Counted from the stretch's first letter, positions 39,367 to 52,036 are shown. The stretch is 64,000 bases of DNA from Prionace glauca (GCA_037974335.1 CM075760.1:70082212-70146211), one strand, 5' to 3'. Notes: a model not told the origin generated them from the sequence alone. Program-made: numbers and translations.

Positions 39367-41060
39367 CTAAGGGGCAATTTAGCATGGCCAATCCACCCAA
39401 ACCTACACATCTTTGGACACTAAGGGACAATATATTATGGCCAATCCACCCTAACCTACACATCTTTGGACACTAAGAGACAATTTATTATGGCCAATCC
39501 ACCCTAACCTACACATCTTTGGACACTAAGGGGCAATTTAGCACGGCCAATCCACCCTAACCTACACATCTTTGGACACGAAGGGACAATTTAGCACGGC
39601 CAATCCACCCAAACCTACACATATTTGGACACTAAGGGACAATTTAGCATGGCCAATCCACCCTAACCTACATATCTTTCGACACTAAGAGACAATTTAA
39701 CACGGCCAATCCCCCCTAACCTACACATCTTTGGACACTAAGGGACAATTTAGAACGGCCAATCCACCCTAACCTACACATCTTTGGACACTAAGGGACA
39801 ATTTAGCTTGGCCAATCCACCTTAACCTACACATCTTTGGACACTAAGGGACAATTTAGCACGGCCAATCCACCCTGACCTACACATCTTTGGACACTGA
39901 CGGACAATTTAGCATGGCCAATCCACCTTAACCTACACATCTTTGGACACTAAGGGACAATTTAGCACGGCCAATCCACCCTAACCTACACATCTTTGGA
40001 CACTAAGGGACAATTTAGCACGGCCAATCCACCCTAACCTACACATCTTTGGACACTAAGGGACAATTTAGCTTGGCCAATCCACCTTAACCTACACATC
40101 TTTGGACACTAAGGGACAATTTAGCACGGCCAATCCACCCTAACCTACACATCTTTGGACACTAAGGGACAATTTAGCACGGCCAATCCACCCTAACCTA
40201 CACATCTTTGGACACTAAGGGACAATTTAGCACGGCCAATCCACCCTAACCTACATATCTTTGGACACTAAGAGACAATTTAACACGGCCAATCCCCCCT
40301 AACCTACACATCTTTGGACACTAAGGGACAATTTAGAACGGCCAATCCACCCTAACCTGCACATATTTGGACACTAAGGGACAATTTAGCACGGCCAATC
40401 CACCCTAACGTACACATCTTTGGACACTAAGGGACAATTTAGCACAGACAATCCACCCTAACCTACACATCGTTGGACACTAAGGGACAATTTAGCACGG
40501 CCAATCCACCCTGACCTACACATCTTTGGACACTAAGAGACAATTTAACACGGCCAATCCACCCTAACCTCCACATCTTTGGACACTAAGGGACAATTTA
40601 GCACGACCAATCCATCCTAACCTGCACATCTTTGGACACTAAGGGACAATTTAGCACGGCCAATCCACCGTAACCTGCACATCTTTGGACACTAAGGGAC
40701 AATTTAGCACGGCCAATCCACCCTAACCTACACATCTTTGGACACTAAGGGACAATTTAGCATGGCCAATCCACCCTAACCTACACATCTTTGGAGACTA
40801 AGGGACAATTTATTATGGCCAATCCACCCTACCCTACACATCTTTGGAGACTAAGGGACAATTTATTATGGCCAATCCACCCTAACCTACACATCTTTGG
40901 AGACTAAGGGACAATTTAGCATGGCCAATCCACCCTAACCTGCACATCTTTGGACACTGAGGGACAATTTAGCACGGCCAATCCACCCTAACCTGCACAT
41001 CTTTGGACACTAATGGACAATTTAGCACGGCCAATCCACCCTAACCTACACATCTTTGGA
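39367..41060. repeat. Satellite segment 18
   Basis: About 31 monomers. The first units match those after copy 6; later units diverge. Confidence 0.95.
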
Positions 41061-42115
41061 TACTAGGAGACAGATGGTGGTGGTTGATGGTAAATATTCG
41101 TCATGGAGTTCGGTTACGAGTGGTGTGCCTCAGGGATCTGTTTTGGGGCCACTGCTGTTTGTAATTTTTATTAATGATCTGGATGAGGGTATAGTTGGGT
41201 GGATTAGTAAGTTTGCTGATGACACCAAAGTCGGAGGTGTGGTAGATTGTGAGGAAGGGTGTCATAGTTTGCAGGGTGACTTAGAAAGATTGCAGAGCTG
41301 GGCTGCGAGGTGGCGGATGGAGTTTAATGTGGAGAAGTGTGAGGTAATTCATTTCGGTAGGAATAACAGATGTGTTGAGTATAGGGCTAACGGGAGGACT
41401 TTGAATAGTGTGGATGAACAGAGGGATCTAGGTGTATGTGTACAGAGATCCCTGAAAGTTGGGAATCAAGTAGATAGGGTTGTTAAGAAGGCAGACGGTG
41501 TCTTGGCGTTTATTGGTAGGGGGATTGAATTTAGGAGTCGCAGCGTCATGATGCAACTGTACACAACTCTGGTGCGGCCGCACTTGGAGTACTGTGTGCA
41601 GTTCTGGTCCCCACATTAAAGGAAGGATGTAGAGGCTTTGGAGAGGGTGCAGAGGAGGTTTATCAGGATGTTGCCTGGTATGGAGGGGAGATCCTATGAG
41701 GAGAGACTGAGAGATTTGGGGTTGTTTTCGCTGGAAAGAAGGCGGCTAAGAGGGGACCTTATTGAAACTTACAAGATGATTAGAGGTTTAGACAGGGTGG
41801 ATGGTGATAGCCTTTTTCCGAGGATGGAGAAAGCTAGCACGAGGGGGCACGACTTTAAATTAAGGGGGGGTAGTTATAGGACTGATGTCAGGGGTAGTTT
41901 GTTTACCCAGAGGGTGGTGAGGGACTGGAATGCCCTGCCAGCTGCAGTTGTAAATGCGCCTAGTTTGGGGGCGTTTAAGAGATCTGTGGATACGTTTATG
42001 GACGAAAAGGGATTGGTTTAGGCTAGTGGGTCATTGTTTTGTAACTGGTCGGCGCAACATCGTGGGCCGAAGGGCCTGTTCTGCGCTGTAATGTTCTATG
42101 TCTATGTCTATGTCT
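41061..42115 (+). mobile_element. CR1 family A, copy 8 (one stop)
   Basis: The last LINE copy in the array. It has a TAA after FWSPH (41617-41619) as in copy 4, though its FADD box is intact. Open pieces are 41056-41619 and 41638-42021. The right junction reads 'tgtctcctaagg', a single base different from the others. Confidence 0.92.
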
Positions 42116-45100
42116 CCTAAGGGGCAATTTAGCATGGCCAATCCACCCTAACCTACACATCTTTGGACACTAAGGGACAATATATTATGGCCAATCCACC
42201 CTAACCTACACATCTTTGGACACTAAGGGACAATTTATTGTGGCCAATCCACCCTAACCTACACATCTTTGGACACTAAGGGGCAATTTAGCACGGCCAA
42301 TCCACCCTAACCTACACATCTTTGGACGCTAAGGGACAATTTAGCACAGCCAATCCACCCTAACCTACACATCTTTGGACACTAAGGGACAATTTAGCAC
42401 GGCCAATCCACCCTAACCTACACATATTTGGACACTAAGGGAGAATTTAGCACGGCCAATCCACCCTAAACTGCACATCTTTGGACACTAAGGGACAATT
42501 TAGCACGGCCAATCCATCCTAACCTACACATCTTTGGACACTAAGGGACAATTTAGCATGGCCAATTCACCTTAACCTACATATCTTTGGACACTAAGAG
42601 ACAATTTAACACGGCCAATCCACCCTAACCTACACATCTTTGGACACTAAGGGACAATTTAGAACGGCCAATCCACCCTAACCTACACATCTCTGGACAC
42701 TAAGGGACAATTTAGCACGGCCAATCCACCCTAACCTACACATCTTTGGACACTAAGGGACAATTTAGCACAGCCAATCCACCCTAACCTACACATCTTT
42801 GGACACTAAGAGACAATTTAACACGGCCAATCCACCCAAACCTACACATCTTTGCACACTAAGGGACAATTTAGCACAGCCAATCCACCCTAACCTACAC
42901 ATCATTGGACACTAAGGGACAATTTAGAACGGCCAATCCACCCTAACCTACACATCTTTGGACACTAAGGGACAATTTAGCACGGGCAATCCACCCTAAC
43001 CTGCACATCTTTGGACACTGAGAGACAATTTAACACGGCCAATCCACCCTAACCTACACATCTCTGGACACTAAGGGACAATTTAGCACGGCCAATCCCC
43101 CCTAACCTACACATCTTTGGACATTAAGGGACAATTTAGCACGGCCAATCCACCCTAACCTACACATCTTTGGACACGAAGGGACAATTTAGCACGGCCA
43201 ATCCACCCTAACCTACACATCTTTGGACACTAAGGGATAATTTAGCACAGCCAATCCACCCTAACCTACACATCTCTGGACACTAAGGGACAATTTAGCA
43301 CGGCCAATCCACCCTAACCTACACATCTTTGGACACTAAGGGACAATTTAGCACGGGCAATCCACCCTAACCTACACATCTTTGGACACTAAGGGGACAA
43401 TTTAGCACGGCCAATCCACCCTAATCTACACACCTCTGGACACTAAGGGACAATTTAGAACGGCCAATCCACCCTCACCTACACATCTTTGGACACTCAG
43501 GGACAATTTAGCACGGCCAATCCACCCTATCCTCCACATGTTTGGACACTAAGGGACAATTTAGCATGGCCAATCCACCCTAACCTACACACCACTGGAC
43601 ACTAAGGGACAATTTAGCATGGCCAATCCACCCTAACCTGCACATCTTTGGGACACGAAGGGACAATTTAGCACGGCCAATCCACCCTAACGTACACATC
43701 ATTGGACACTCAGGGACAATTTAGCACGGCCAATCCACCCTAACCTGCACATCTTTGGACACTAAGGGACAATTTAGCACGGCCAATCCACCCTAACCTA
43801 CACATCTTTGGACACTAAGGGGACAATTTAGCACGGCCAATCCACCCTAATCTACACACCTCTGGACACTAAGGGACAATTTAGCACGGCCAATCCACCC
43901 TAACCTACACATCTTTGGACACTAAGGGACAATTTAGCACGGCCAATCCACCCTATCCTATACATCTTTGGACACTGAGGGACAATTTAGCATGGTCAAT
44001 CCACCCTAACCTACACATCTTTGGACACTAAGGGACAATTTAGCACGGCCAATCCACCCTAACCTACACATCTTTGGACACTAAGGGATGATTTAGCACG
44101 GCCAATCCACCCTAACCTACACATCTTTGGACACTAAGGGACAATTTAGCACGGCCAATCTACCCTAACCTACACATCTTTGGACACTAAGGGACAATTT
44201 AGCACGGCCAATCCACCCTAGCCTACACATCTTTGGACATTAAGGGACAATTTAGCACGGCCAATCCACCCTAACCTTCACATCTTTGGACACTAAGGGA
44301 CAATTTAGCACGTCCAATCCACCCTAACCTACACATCTTTGGACACTAAGGGACAATTTAACACGGCCAATCCACCCTAACCTACACATCTTTGGACACT
44401 AAGGGACAATTTAGCACGGCCAATCCTCCCTAACCTACACATCTTTGGACACTAAGGGACAATTTAGCACGGCCAATCCACCCTAACCTGCACATATTTG
44501 GACACCAAGGCACAATTTAGCACGGCCAATCCACCCTAACCTACACATCTTTGGACACTAAGGGACAATTTAGCGCGGCCAATCCACCCTAACCTACATA
44601 TCTTTGGACACTAAGGGACAATTTAGCACGGCCAATCCACCCTAACCTACACATCTTTGGACACTAAGGGACAATTTAGCTGGGCCAATCCACCCTAACC
44701 TACACATCTTTGGACTCTAAGGGACAATTTAGCACGACCAATCCACCCTAACCTGCACGTCTTTGGACATGAAGGGACAATTTAGCACGGCCAATCCACC
44801 CTAACCTGCACATCTTTGGACACTAAGGGACAATTTAGCACGGCCAATCCACCCTAACCTACACATCTTTGGACACTAAGGGACAATTTCGCACGGCCAA
44901 TCCACCCTAACCTGCACATCTTTGGGACACTAAGGGACAATTTAGCACGGCCAATCCACCCTAATCTACACACCTCTGGACACTAAGGGACAATTTAGCA
45001 CGGCCAATCCACCCTAACCTACACATCTTTGGACACTAAGGGAAAATTTAGCACGGCCAATCCACCCTATCCTACACATCTTTGGACACTAAGGGACAAT

Positions 45101-48100
45101 TTTGCATGGCCAATCCACCCTAACCTACACACCTCTGGACACTAAGGGACAATTTAACACGGCCAATCCACCCTAAGCTGCACATCTTTGGACTCTAAGG
45201 GACAATTTAGCATGGCCAATCCACCCTAACCTGCACATCTTTGGGACACTAAGGGACAATTTAGCACGGCCAATCCACCCTAACCTACACATCTTTGGAC
45301 ACTAAGGGACAATTTAGCACGGCCAATCCACCCTAACCTTCACATCTTTGGACACTAAGGGACAATTTAGCACGTCCAATCCACCCTAACCTACACATCT
45401 TTGGACACTAAGGGACAATTTAACACGGCCAATCCACCCTAACCTACACATCTTTGGACACTAAGGGACAATTTAGCACGGCCAATCCACCCTAACCTAC
45501 ACATCTTTGGACACTGAGGGACAATTTAGCACGGCCAATCCACCCTAACCTGCACATATTTGGACACTAAGGCACAATTTAGCACGGCCAATCCACCCTA
45601 ACCTACACATCTTTGGACACTAAGGGACAATTTAGCGCGGCCAATCCACCCTAACCTACACATCTTTGGACACTAAGGGACAATTTAGCACGGCCAATCC
45701 ACCCTAACCTACACATCTTTGGACACTAAGGGACAATTTAGCTGGGCTAATCCACCCTAACCTACACATCTTTGGACTCTAAGGGACAATTTAGCACGAC
45801 CAATCCACCCTAACCTGCACGTCTTTGGACATGAAGGGACAATTTAGCACGGCCAATCCACCCCAACCTGCACATCTTTGGGACACTAAGGGACAATTTA
45901 GCACGGCCAATCCACCCTAATCTACACACCTCTGGACACTAAGGGACAATTTAGCACGGCCAATCCACCCTAACCTACACATCTTTGGACACTAAGGGAC
46001 AATTTAGCACGGCCAATCCACCCTAACCTACACACCTCTGGACACTAAGGGACAATTTAACACGGCCAATCCACCCTAAGCTGCACATCTTTGGACACTA
46101 AGGGACAATTTAGCATGGTCAATCCACCCTAACCTACACATCTTTGGACACTAAGGGACAATTTAGCACAGCCAATCCACCCTAACCTACACATCTTTGG
46201 ACACTAAGGGACAATTTAGCACGGCCAATCCACCCTAACCTACACATCTTTGGACACTAAGGGACAATTTAGCACGGCCAATCCACCCTAACCTACACAT
46301 CTTTGGACACTAAGGGACAATTTAGCACGGCCAATCCACCGTATCCTATACATCTTTGGACACTAAGGGACAATTTAGCATGGTCAATCCACCCTAACCT
46401 ACACATCTTTGGACACTAAGGGACAATTTAGCACGGCCAATCCACCCTAACCTACACATCTTTGGACACTAAGGGATAATTTAGCACGGCCAATCCACCC
46501 TAACCTACACATCTTTGGACACTAAGGGACAATTTAGCACGGCCAATCTACCCTAACCTACACATCTTTGGACACTAAGGGACAATTTAGCACGGCCAAT
46601 CCACCCTAGCCTACACATCTTTGGACACTAAGGGACAATTTAGCACGGCCAATCCACCCTAACCTTCACATCTTTGGACACTAAGGGACAATTTAGCACG
46701 TCCAATCCACCCTAACCTACACATCTTTGGACACTAAGGGACAATTTAACACGGCCAATCCACCCTAACCTACACATCTTTGGACACTAAGGGACAATTT
46801 AGCACGGCCAATCCACCCTAACCTACACATCTTTGGACACTAAGGGACAATTTAGCACGGCCAATCCACCCTAACCTGCACATATTTGGACACCAAGGCA
46901 CAATTTAGCACGGCCAATCCACCCTAACCTACACATCTTTGGACACTAAGGGACAATTTAGCGCGGTCAATCCACCCTAACCTACATATCTTTGGACACT
47001 AAGGGACAATTTAGCACGGCCAATCCACCCTAACCTACACATCTTTGGACACTCAGGGACAATTTAGCTGGGCCAATCCACCCTAACCTACACATCTTTG
47101 GACTCTAAGGGACAATTTAGCACGACCAATCCACCCTAACCTGCACGAGTTTGGACATGAAGGGACAATTTAGCACGGCCAATCCACCCTAACCTGCACG
47201 TCTTTGGACACTAAGGGACAATTTAGCACGGCCAATCCACCCTAACCTACACATCTTTGGACACTAAGGGACAATTTCGCACGGCCAATCCACCCTAACC
47301 TGCACATCTTTGGGACACTAAGGGACAATTTAGCACGGCCAATCCACCCTAATCTACACACCTCTGGACACTAAGGGACAATTTAGCACGGCCAATCCAC
47401 CCTAACCTACACATCTTTGGACACTAAGGGAAAATTTAGCACGGCCAATCCACCCTATCCTACACATCTTTGGACACTAAGGGACAATTTAGCATGGCCA
47501 ATCCACCCTAACCTACACACCTCTGGACACTAAGGGACAATTTAACACGGCCAATCCACCCTAAGCTGCACATCTTTGGACTCTAAGGGACAATTTAGCA
47601 TGGCCAATCCACCCTAACCTGCACATCTTTGGGACACTAAGGGACAATTTAGCACGGCCAATCCACCCTAACCTACACATCTTTGGACACTAAGGGATAA
47701 TTTAGCACGGCCAATCCACCCTAACCTTCACATCTTTGGACACTAAGGGACAATTTAGCACGTCCAATCCACCCTAACCTACACATCTTTGGACACTAAG
47801 GGACAATTTAACACGGCCAATCCACCCTAACCTACACATCTTTGGACACTAAGGGACAATTTAGCACGGCCAATCCACCCTAACCTACACATCTTTGGAC
47901 ACTGAGGGACAATTTAGCACGGCCAATCCACCCTAACCTGCACATATTTGGACACTAAGGCACAATTTAGCACGGCCAATCCACCCTAACCTACACATCT
48001 TTGGACACTAAGGGACAATTTAGCGCGGCCAATCCACCCTAACCTACACATCTTTGGACACTAAGGGACAATTTAGCACGGCCAATCCACCCTAACCTAC

Positions 48101-49602
48101 ACATCTTTGGACACTAAGGGACAATTTAACTGGGCCAATCCACCCTAACCTACACATCTTTGGACTCTAAGGGACAATTTAGCACGACCAATCCACCCTA
48201 ACCTGCACGTCTTTGGACATGAAGGGACAATTTAGCACGGCCAATCCACCCCAACCTGCACATCTTTGGGACACTAAGGGACAATTTAGCACGGCCAATC
48301 CACCCTAACCTACACATCTTTGGACACTAAGGGACAATTTAGCACGGCCAATCCACCCTAACCTACACACCTCTGGACACTAAGGGACAATTTAACACGG
48401 CCAATCCACCCTAAGCTGCACATCTTTGGACACTAAGGGACAATTTAGCATGGCCAATCCACCCTAACCTGCACATCTTTGGGACAGTAAGGGACAATTT
48501 AGCACGGCCATTCCACCCTAACCTACACATCTTTGGACACTAAGGGACAATTTAGCACGGCCAATCCACCCCAACCTACACATCTTTGAACACTAAGGGA
48601 CAATTTAGCACGGCCAATCCACCCTAACCTGCACATCTTTGGACACTAAGGGACAATTTAGCACGGCCAATCCACCCTAACCTACACATCTTTGGACACT
48701 AAGGGACAATTTAGCATGGCCAATCCACCCTAACCTACACATCTTTGGACACTAAGGGACAATTTTGCATGGCCAATCCACCCTAACCTACACATCTTTG
48801 GACACTAAGGGACAATTTAGCATGGCCAATCCACCCTAACCTACACATCTTTGGACACTAAGAGACAATTTAGCACGGCCAATCCACCCTAACCTACACA
48901 TCTTTGGACACTAAGGGACAATTTAGCATGGCCAATCCACCCTAACCTACACATCTTTGGACACTAAGGGAAAATTTAGCACGGCCAATCCACCCTATCC
49001 TACACATCTTTGGACACTAAGGGACAATTTAGCATGGCCAATCCACCCTAACCTACACACCTCTGGACACTAAGGGACAATTTAACACGGCCAATCCACC
49101 CTAAGCTGCACATCTTTGGACACTAAGGGACAATTTAGCATGGCCAATCCACCCTAACCTGCACATCTTTGGGACAGTAAGGGACAATTTAGCACGGCCA
49201 TTCCACCCTAACCTACACATCTTTGGACACTAAGGGACAATTTAGCACGGCCAATCCACCCCAACCTACACATCTTTGAACACTAAGGGACAATTTAGCA
49301 CGGCCAATCCACCCTAACCTGCACATCTTTGGACACTAAGGGACAATTTAGCACGGCCAATCCACCCTAACCTACACATCTTTGGACACTAAGGGACTAT
49401 TTAGCATGGCCAATCCACCCTAACCTACACATCTTTGGACACTAAGAGACAATTTAGCACGGCCAATCCACCCTAACCTACACATCTTTGGACACTAAGG
49501 GACAATTTAGCATGGCCAATCCACCCTAACCTGCACATCTTTGGACACCATAGAACAATTTAGCACGGCCAATCCACCCTAACCTACACACCTCTGGACA
49601 CT
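42116..49602. repeat. Satellite segment 19, LINE-free
   Basis: About 138 monomers with no LINE insertion. It carries variants rare elsewhere ('cacacctctggacac', 'ggactctaagg', 'acgtctttggacatgaag', 'aatttagcacgtcc'). These recur at about 2,388 bp (44765 to 47153; 45828 to 48215), and a shorter block recurs at 690 bp (48481 to 49171). Confidence 0.93.
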
Positions 49603-49892
49603 GTACTGGAACCAGGCAATCTTGGCGGCCCGGCTTGTTTTAGGCTGAGACTCACCTTTCAAAGTACTTCATAATGATGGATTTATTTTGGAATTAAAAC
49701 GGGATCGAAGCCAGGAGGAGGCTTTTGTGTAGAAATTGCAACTGTCGCAGCATGTGGCGAAAAAGCAGAAGCAGAGGATGTGATTGTCGATAGGAAAGAG
49801 GTGTGTTTGATGCTGGAAGACTGAACTGGAATTTCCACTGTTATATTTAAATGTACATAATAGAGTACTAATAGTGTGAAACTAAATGTTTC
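49603..49892. other. Unclassified single-copy-looking sequence
   Basis: AT-rich sequence with no convincing reading frame, no tandem structure and no match to the other elements in this window. It forms the right edge of the satellite array and has no SINE continuation, unlike the left edge. Confidence 0.5.
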
Positions 49893-49939
49893 AGAATCAG
49901 AGGTTTACAGCATGGAAAGAGGCCCTTCGGCCCAACTTA
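49893..49939 (-). mobile_element. 3' tip of an older minus-strand CR1 (part 1)
   Basis: 'ggtttacagcatggaaagag' followed by 'gcccttcggccca' is the complement of a CR1/SINE-type 3' end. The element is interrupted by the family-A copy at 49940 and resumes at 50931. Confidence 0.7.
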
Positions 49940-50930
49940 CAAGTGGTGTGCCTCAGGGATCTGTTTTGGGGCCACTGCTGTTTGTAATCTTTATTAATGA
50001 TCTGGATGAGGGTATAGTTGGGTGGATTAGTAAGTTTGCTGATGACACCAAAGTCGGAGGTGTGGTAGATTGTGAGGAAGGGTGTCATAGTTTGCAGGGT
50101 GACTTAGAAAGGTTGCAGAGCTGGGCTGTGAGGTGGCGGATGGAGTTTAATGTGGAGAAGTGTGAGGTAATTCATTTCGGTAGGAATAACAGATGTGTTG
50201 AGTATAGGGCTAACGGGAGGACTTTGAATAGTGTGGATGAACAGAGGGATCTAGGTGTATGTGTACATAGATCCCTGAAAGTTGGGAATTAAGTAGATAA
50301 GGTTGTTAAGAAGGCATACGGTGTCTTGGCGTTTATTGGTAGGGGGATTGAATTTAGGAGTCGCAGCGTCATGATGCAACTGTACACAACTCTGGTGCGG
50401 CCGCACTTGGAGTACTGTGTGCAGTTCTGGTGCCCACATTACAGGAAGGATGTAGAGGCTTTGGAGAGGGTGCAGAGGAGGTTTACCAGGATGTTGCCTG
50501 GTATGGAGGGGAGATCCTTTGAGGAGAGGCTGAGGGATTTGGGGTTGTTTTCGCTGGAAAGAAGGCGGCTAAGAGGGGACCTTATTGAAACATATAAGAT
50601 GATTAGAGGTTTAGACAGGGTAGATAGTGATAGCCTTTTTCCTAGGATGGAGAAAGCTAGCACGAGGGGGCACGACTTTAAATTAAGGGGGTTAGTTATA
50701 GGACTGATGTCAGGGGTAGGTTCTTTACCAGAGGGTGGTGAGGGATTGGAATGCCCTGCCAGCTGCAGTTGTAAATGCGCCTAGTTTGGGGGCGTTTAAG
50801 AGATCTGTGGATAGGTTTATGGACGAAAAGGGATTGGTTTAAGCTAGTGGGTCATTGTTTTGTAACTGGTCGGCGCAACATCGTGGGCCGAAGGGCCTGT
50901 TCTGCGCAGTAATGTTCTATGTTCTATGTT
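49940..50930 (+). mobile_element. CR1 family A, independent copy outside the array
   Basis: Starts at a different 5' truncation point ([11 protein letters not shown]) from the array copies and ends in 'atgttctatgttctatgtt'. It is flanked by 'aactta' on both sides (49934-49939 and 50931-50936), a clear target-site duplication. It is therefore a true separate retrotransposition. Open pieces are 49876-50292 (with non-LINE codons at the start) and 50326-50784. A TAA near 50290 and small deletions near 50690 and 50727 break the rest. The FADD box is intact. Confidence 0.92.
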
Positions 50931-51136
50931 AACTTATCCATGCTGCCCCCTTTTTTTAAACACTAAGGTAGTCCCAATTGCCCGCATTTAGCCCATATCC
51001 CTCTATACCCATCATTTTTTAAAAGATAAAATTGGAGCCCCCTCTACTACTGCCTCTGGCAGCTTGTTCCAGACACTCACCATCCTCTGGGTGAAAAAAT
51101 TGCCGCTCTGGATACTTTTGTATCTCTCCCCTCTCA
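50931..51136 (-). mobile_element. Older minus-strand CR1 (part 2)
   Basis: Continuation of the 3' UTR and C-terminal coding region of the element begun at 49893 ('gcttgttccagacactcacc', 'ctgggtgaaaaaattgcc'). It is interrupted again at 51137 by a family-B fragment. Confidence 0.7.
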
Positions 51137-51502
51137 CATAAGAAATAAGAAATAGGAGCAGGAGTAGGCCATCTAGCCCCTCGAGCCTGCCCCGCCATTC
51201 AATAAAATCATGGCTGATCTGTCATGTCTCAGTTCCACATTCCCGCCCTCTCCCCATAACCCTTAATCATCAAAAACCTATCAACCCGCGTCTTAAATAT
51301 ATTTAGCGAGGCAGCCTCCACCACTTCAACGGGCAGAGAATTCCAGAGATTCACCACCCTTTGAGTGAAGAAGTTCCTCCTCAACTCCGTTCTAAACCGC
51401 CCACCCCTTATCTTGAGGCTGTGCCCTCTAGTCCTTTCTGAGTGGGAAGAGCCTCTCCACCTCTATCCCATCCATCCCATTCATCATCTTATATGTCTCA
51501 AT
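51137..51502 (-). mobile_element. CR1 family B 3' fragment
   Basis: A 5'-truncated family-B CR1 in minus orientation, from its 'acataagaaataagaaatag' tail to the ETYKMMNGMD region. It lies inside the older CR1. Internal deletions are visible near 51270 and 51440 against 52107-52400. Confidence 0.85.
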
Positions 51503-51850
51503 GTCTTATATGCCTTAAACCTGTGTCCTCTAGTTTTAGACTCCCCTACCTTTGGGAAAAGATATTGACTATCTCACTGATCTGTGCCCCTCATTATTTT
51601 ATAGACCTCTATAAGATCACCCCTCAGCCTCCTACACTCCAGAGAAAAAAGTCCCAATCTATCCAGCCTCTCCTTATAACTCAATCCATCAAGTCCCGGT
51701 AGCATCCCAGTAAATCTTTTCTGCGCTCTTTCTAGTTTAATAATATCCTTTTGATAATAGGGTGACCAGAATTGCACACAGTATTCCACGTGTGGCCTTC
51801 CCAATGTCTTGTACAACTTCAACAAGACGTCCCAACTCCTGTATTCAATG
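51503..51850 (-). mobile_element. Older minus-strand CR1 (part 3)
   Basis: Read from 51855 down to 51574 the frame is open for 93 codons: LLKLYKTLGRPHVEYCVQFW, KDIIKLERAQKRFTGMLPG, SYKERLDRLGLFSLECRR and GDLIEVYKIMRG, the RT thumb to C-terminal region. This is a third CR1 subfamily, distinct from A and B. Confidence 0.8.
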
Positions 51851-52010
51851 TTCAATGGATGGGAGGCTGGTTTGTGTGATGGATTGGGCTACATTCACCA
51901 CCTTTTTTGTAGTTCCTTGCGGTCTTGGGCAGAGCAGGAGCCCAGACCGAGCTGTGACACAACCAGAAAGAATGCTTTCTGTGGGGCATCCGTAAAAGTT
52001 GGTGAGAGTC
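51851..52010 (-). mobile_element. L2-like LINE fragment, distal half
   Basis: Minus-strand translation includes FYGCPTESILSGC and NVAQSITQTSLPSI, the end of an L2-like RT ORF. It matches 1-119 and stops exactly where the full-length CR1 begins. Confidence 0.75.
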
Positions 52011-52036
52011 ATAAGAACATAAGAACATAAGAAATA
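52011..52036 (-). repeat. 3' microsatellite tail of the CR1
   Basis: Three 'ataagaac'-type units that form the LINE's 3' end on the minus strand. CR1 elements typically end in a short tandem repeat rather than poly(A). Confidence 0.85.

Larger units (their letters stand above)
1891..49602. repeat. 54-bp tandem satellite array with embedded CR1 fragments
   Basis: Head-to-tail monomers of about 54 bp, all in one orientation, with a core such as 'cactaagggacaatttagc' followed by 'caatccaccctaacctacac' after a short link. Occasional monomers are 53 or 55 bp. Common variants are 'ttattatggcc' for 'ttagcacggcc', 'cacatatttgg', 'ggagactaag' and 'aatccccccta'. About 31.8 kb of the 47.7 kb is satellite (about 590 monomers); the rest is 18 CR1 LINE pieces listed separately. 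The monomer is the complement of a segment in the 3' half of the local SINEs (compare 55679-55732). Confidence 0.95.

Noticed and set aside
1891-42115. Pure assembly artefact as the explanation of the near-identical duplications
   Set aside because: Cannot be excluded from sequence alone, but unit offsets differ (6,090, 5,931, 3,976, 3,068, 865) and copies carry distinct variants in a consistent genealogy, which fits real unequal exchange better.
1891-49602. CRISPR-like array of regular repeats
   Set aside because: Repeats are contiguous with no unique spacers, and the context is a vertebrate retroelement region with no cas genes.
1891-49602. Telomere-related repeat, because each monomer contains CCCTAA
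   Set aside because: Only one hexamer per 54 bp and none in tandem; it is part of the SINE-derived sequence.
1891-49602. Centromeric satellite
   Set aside because: Higher-order structure is suggestive, but no CENP-B-box-like motif is seen in the monomer and nothing else in the window speaks to centromere identity.
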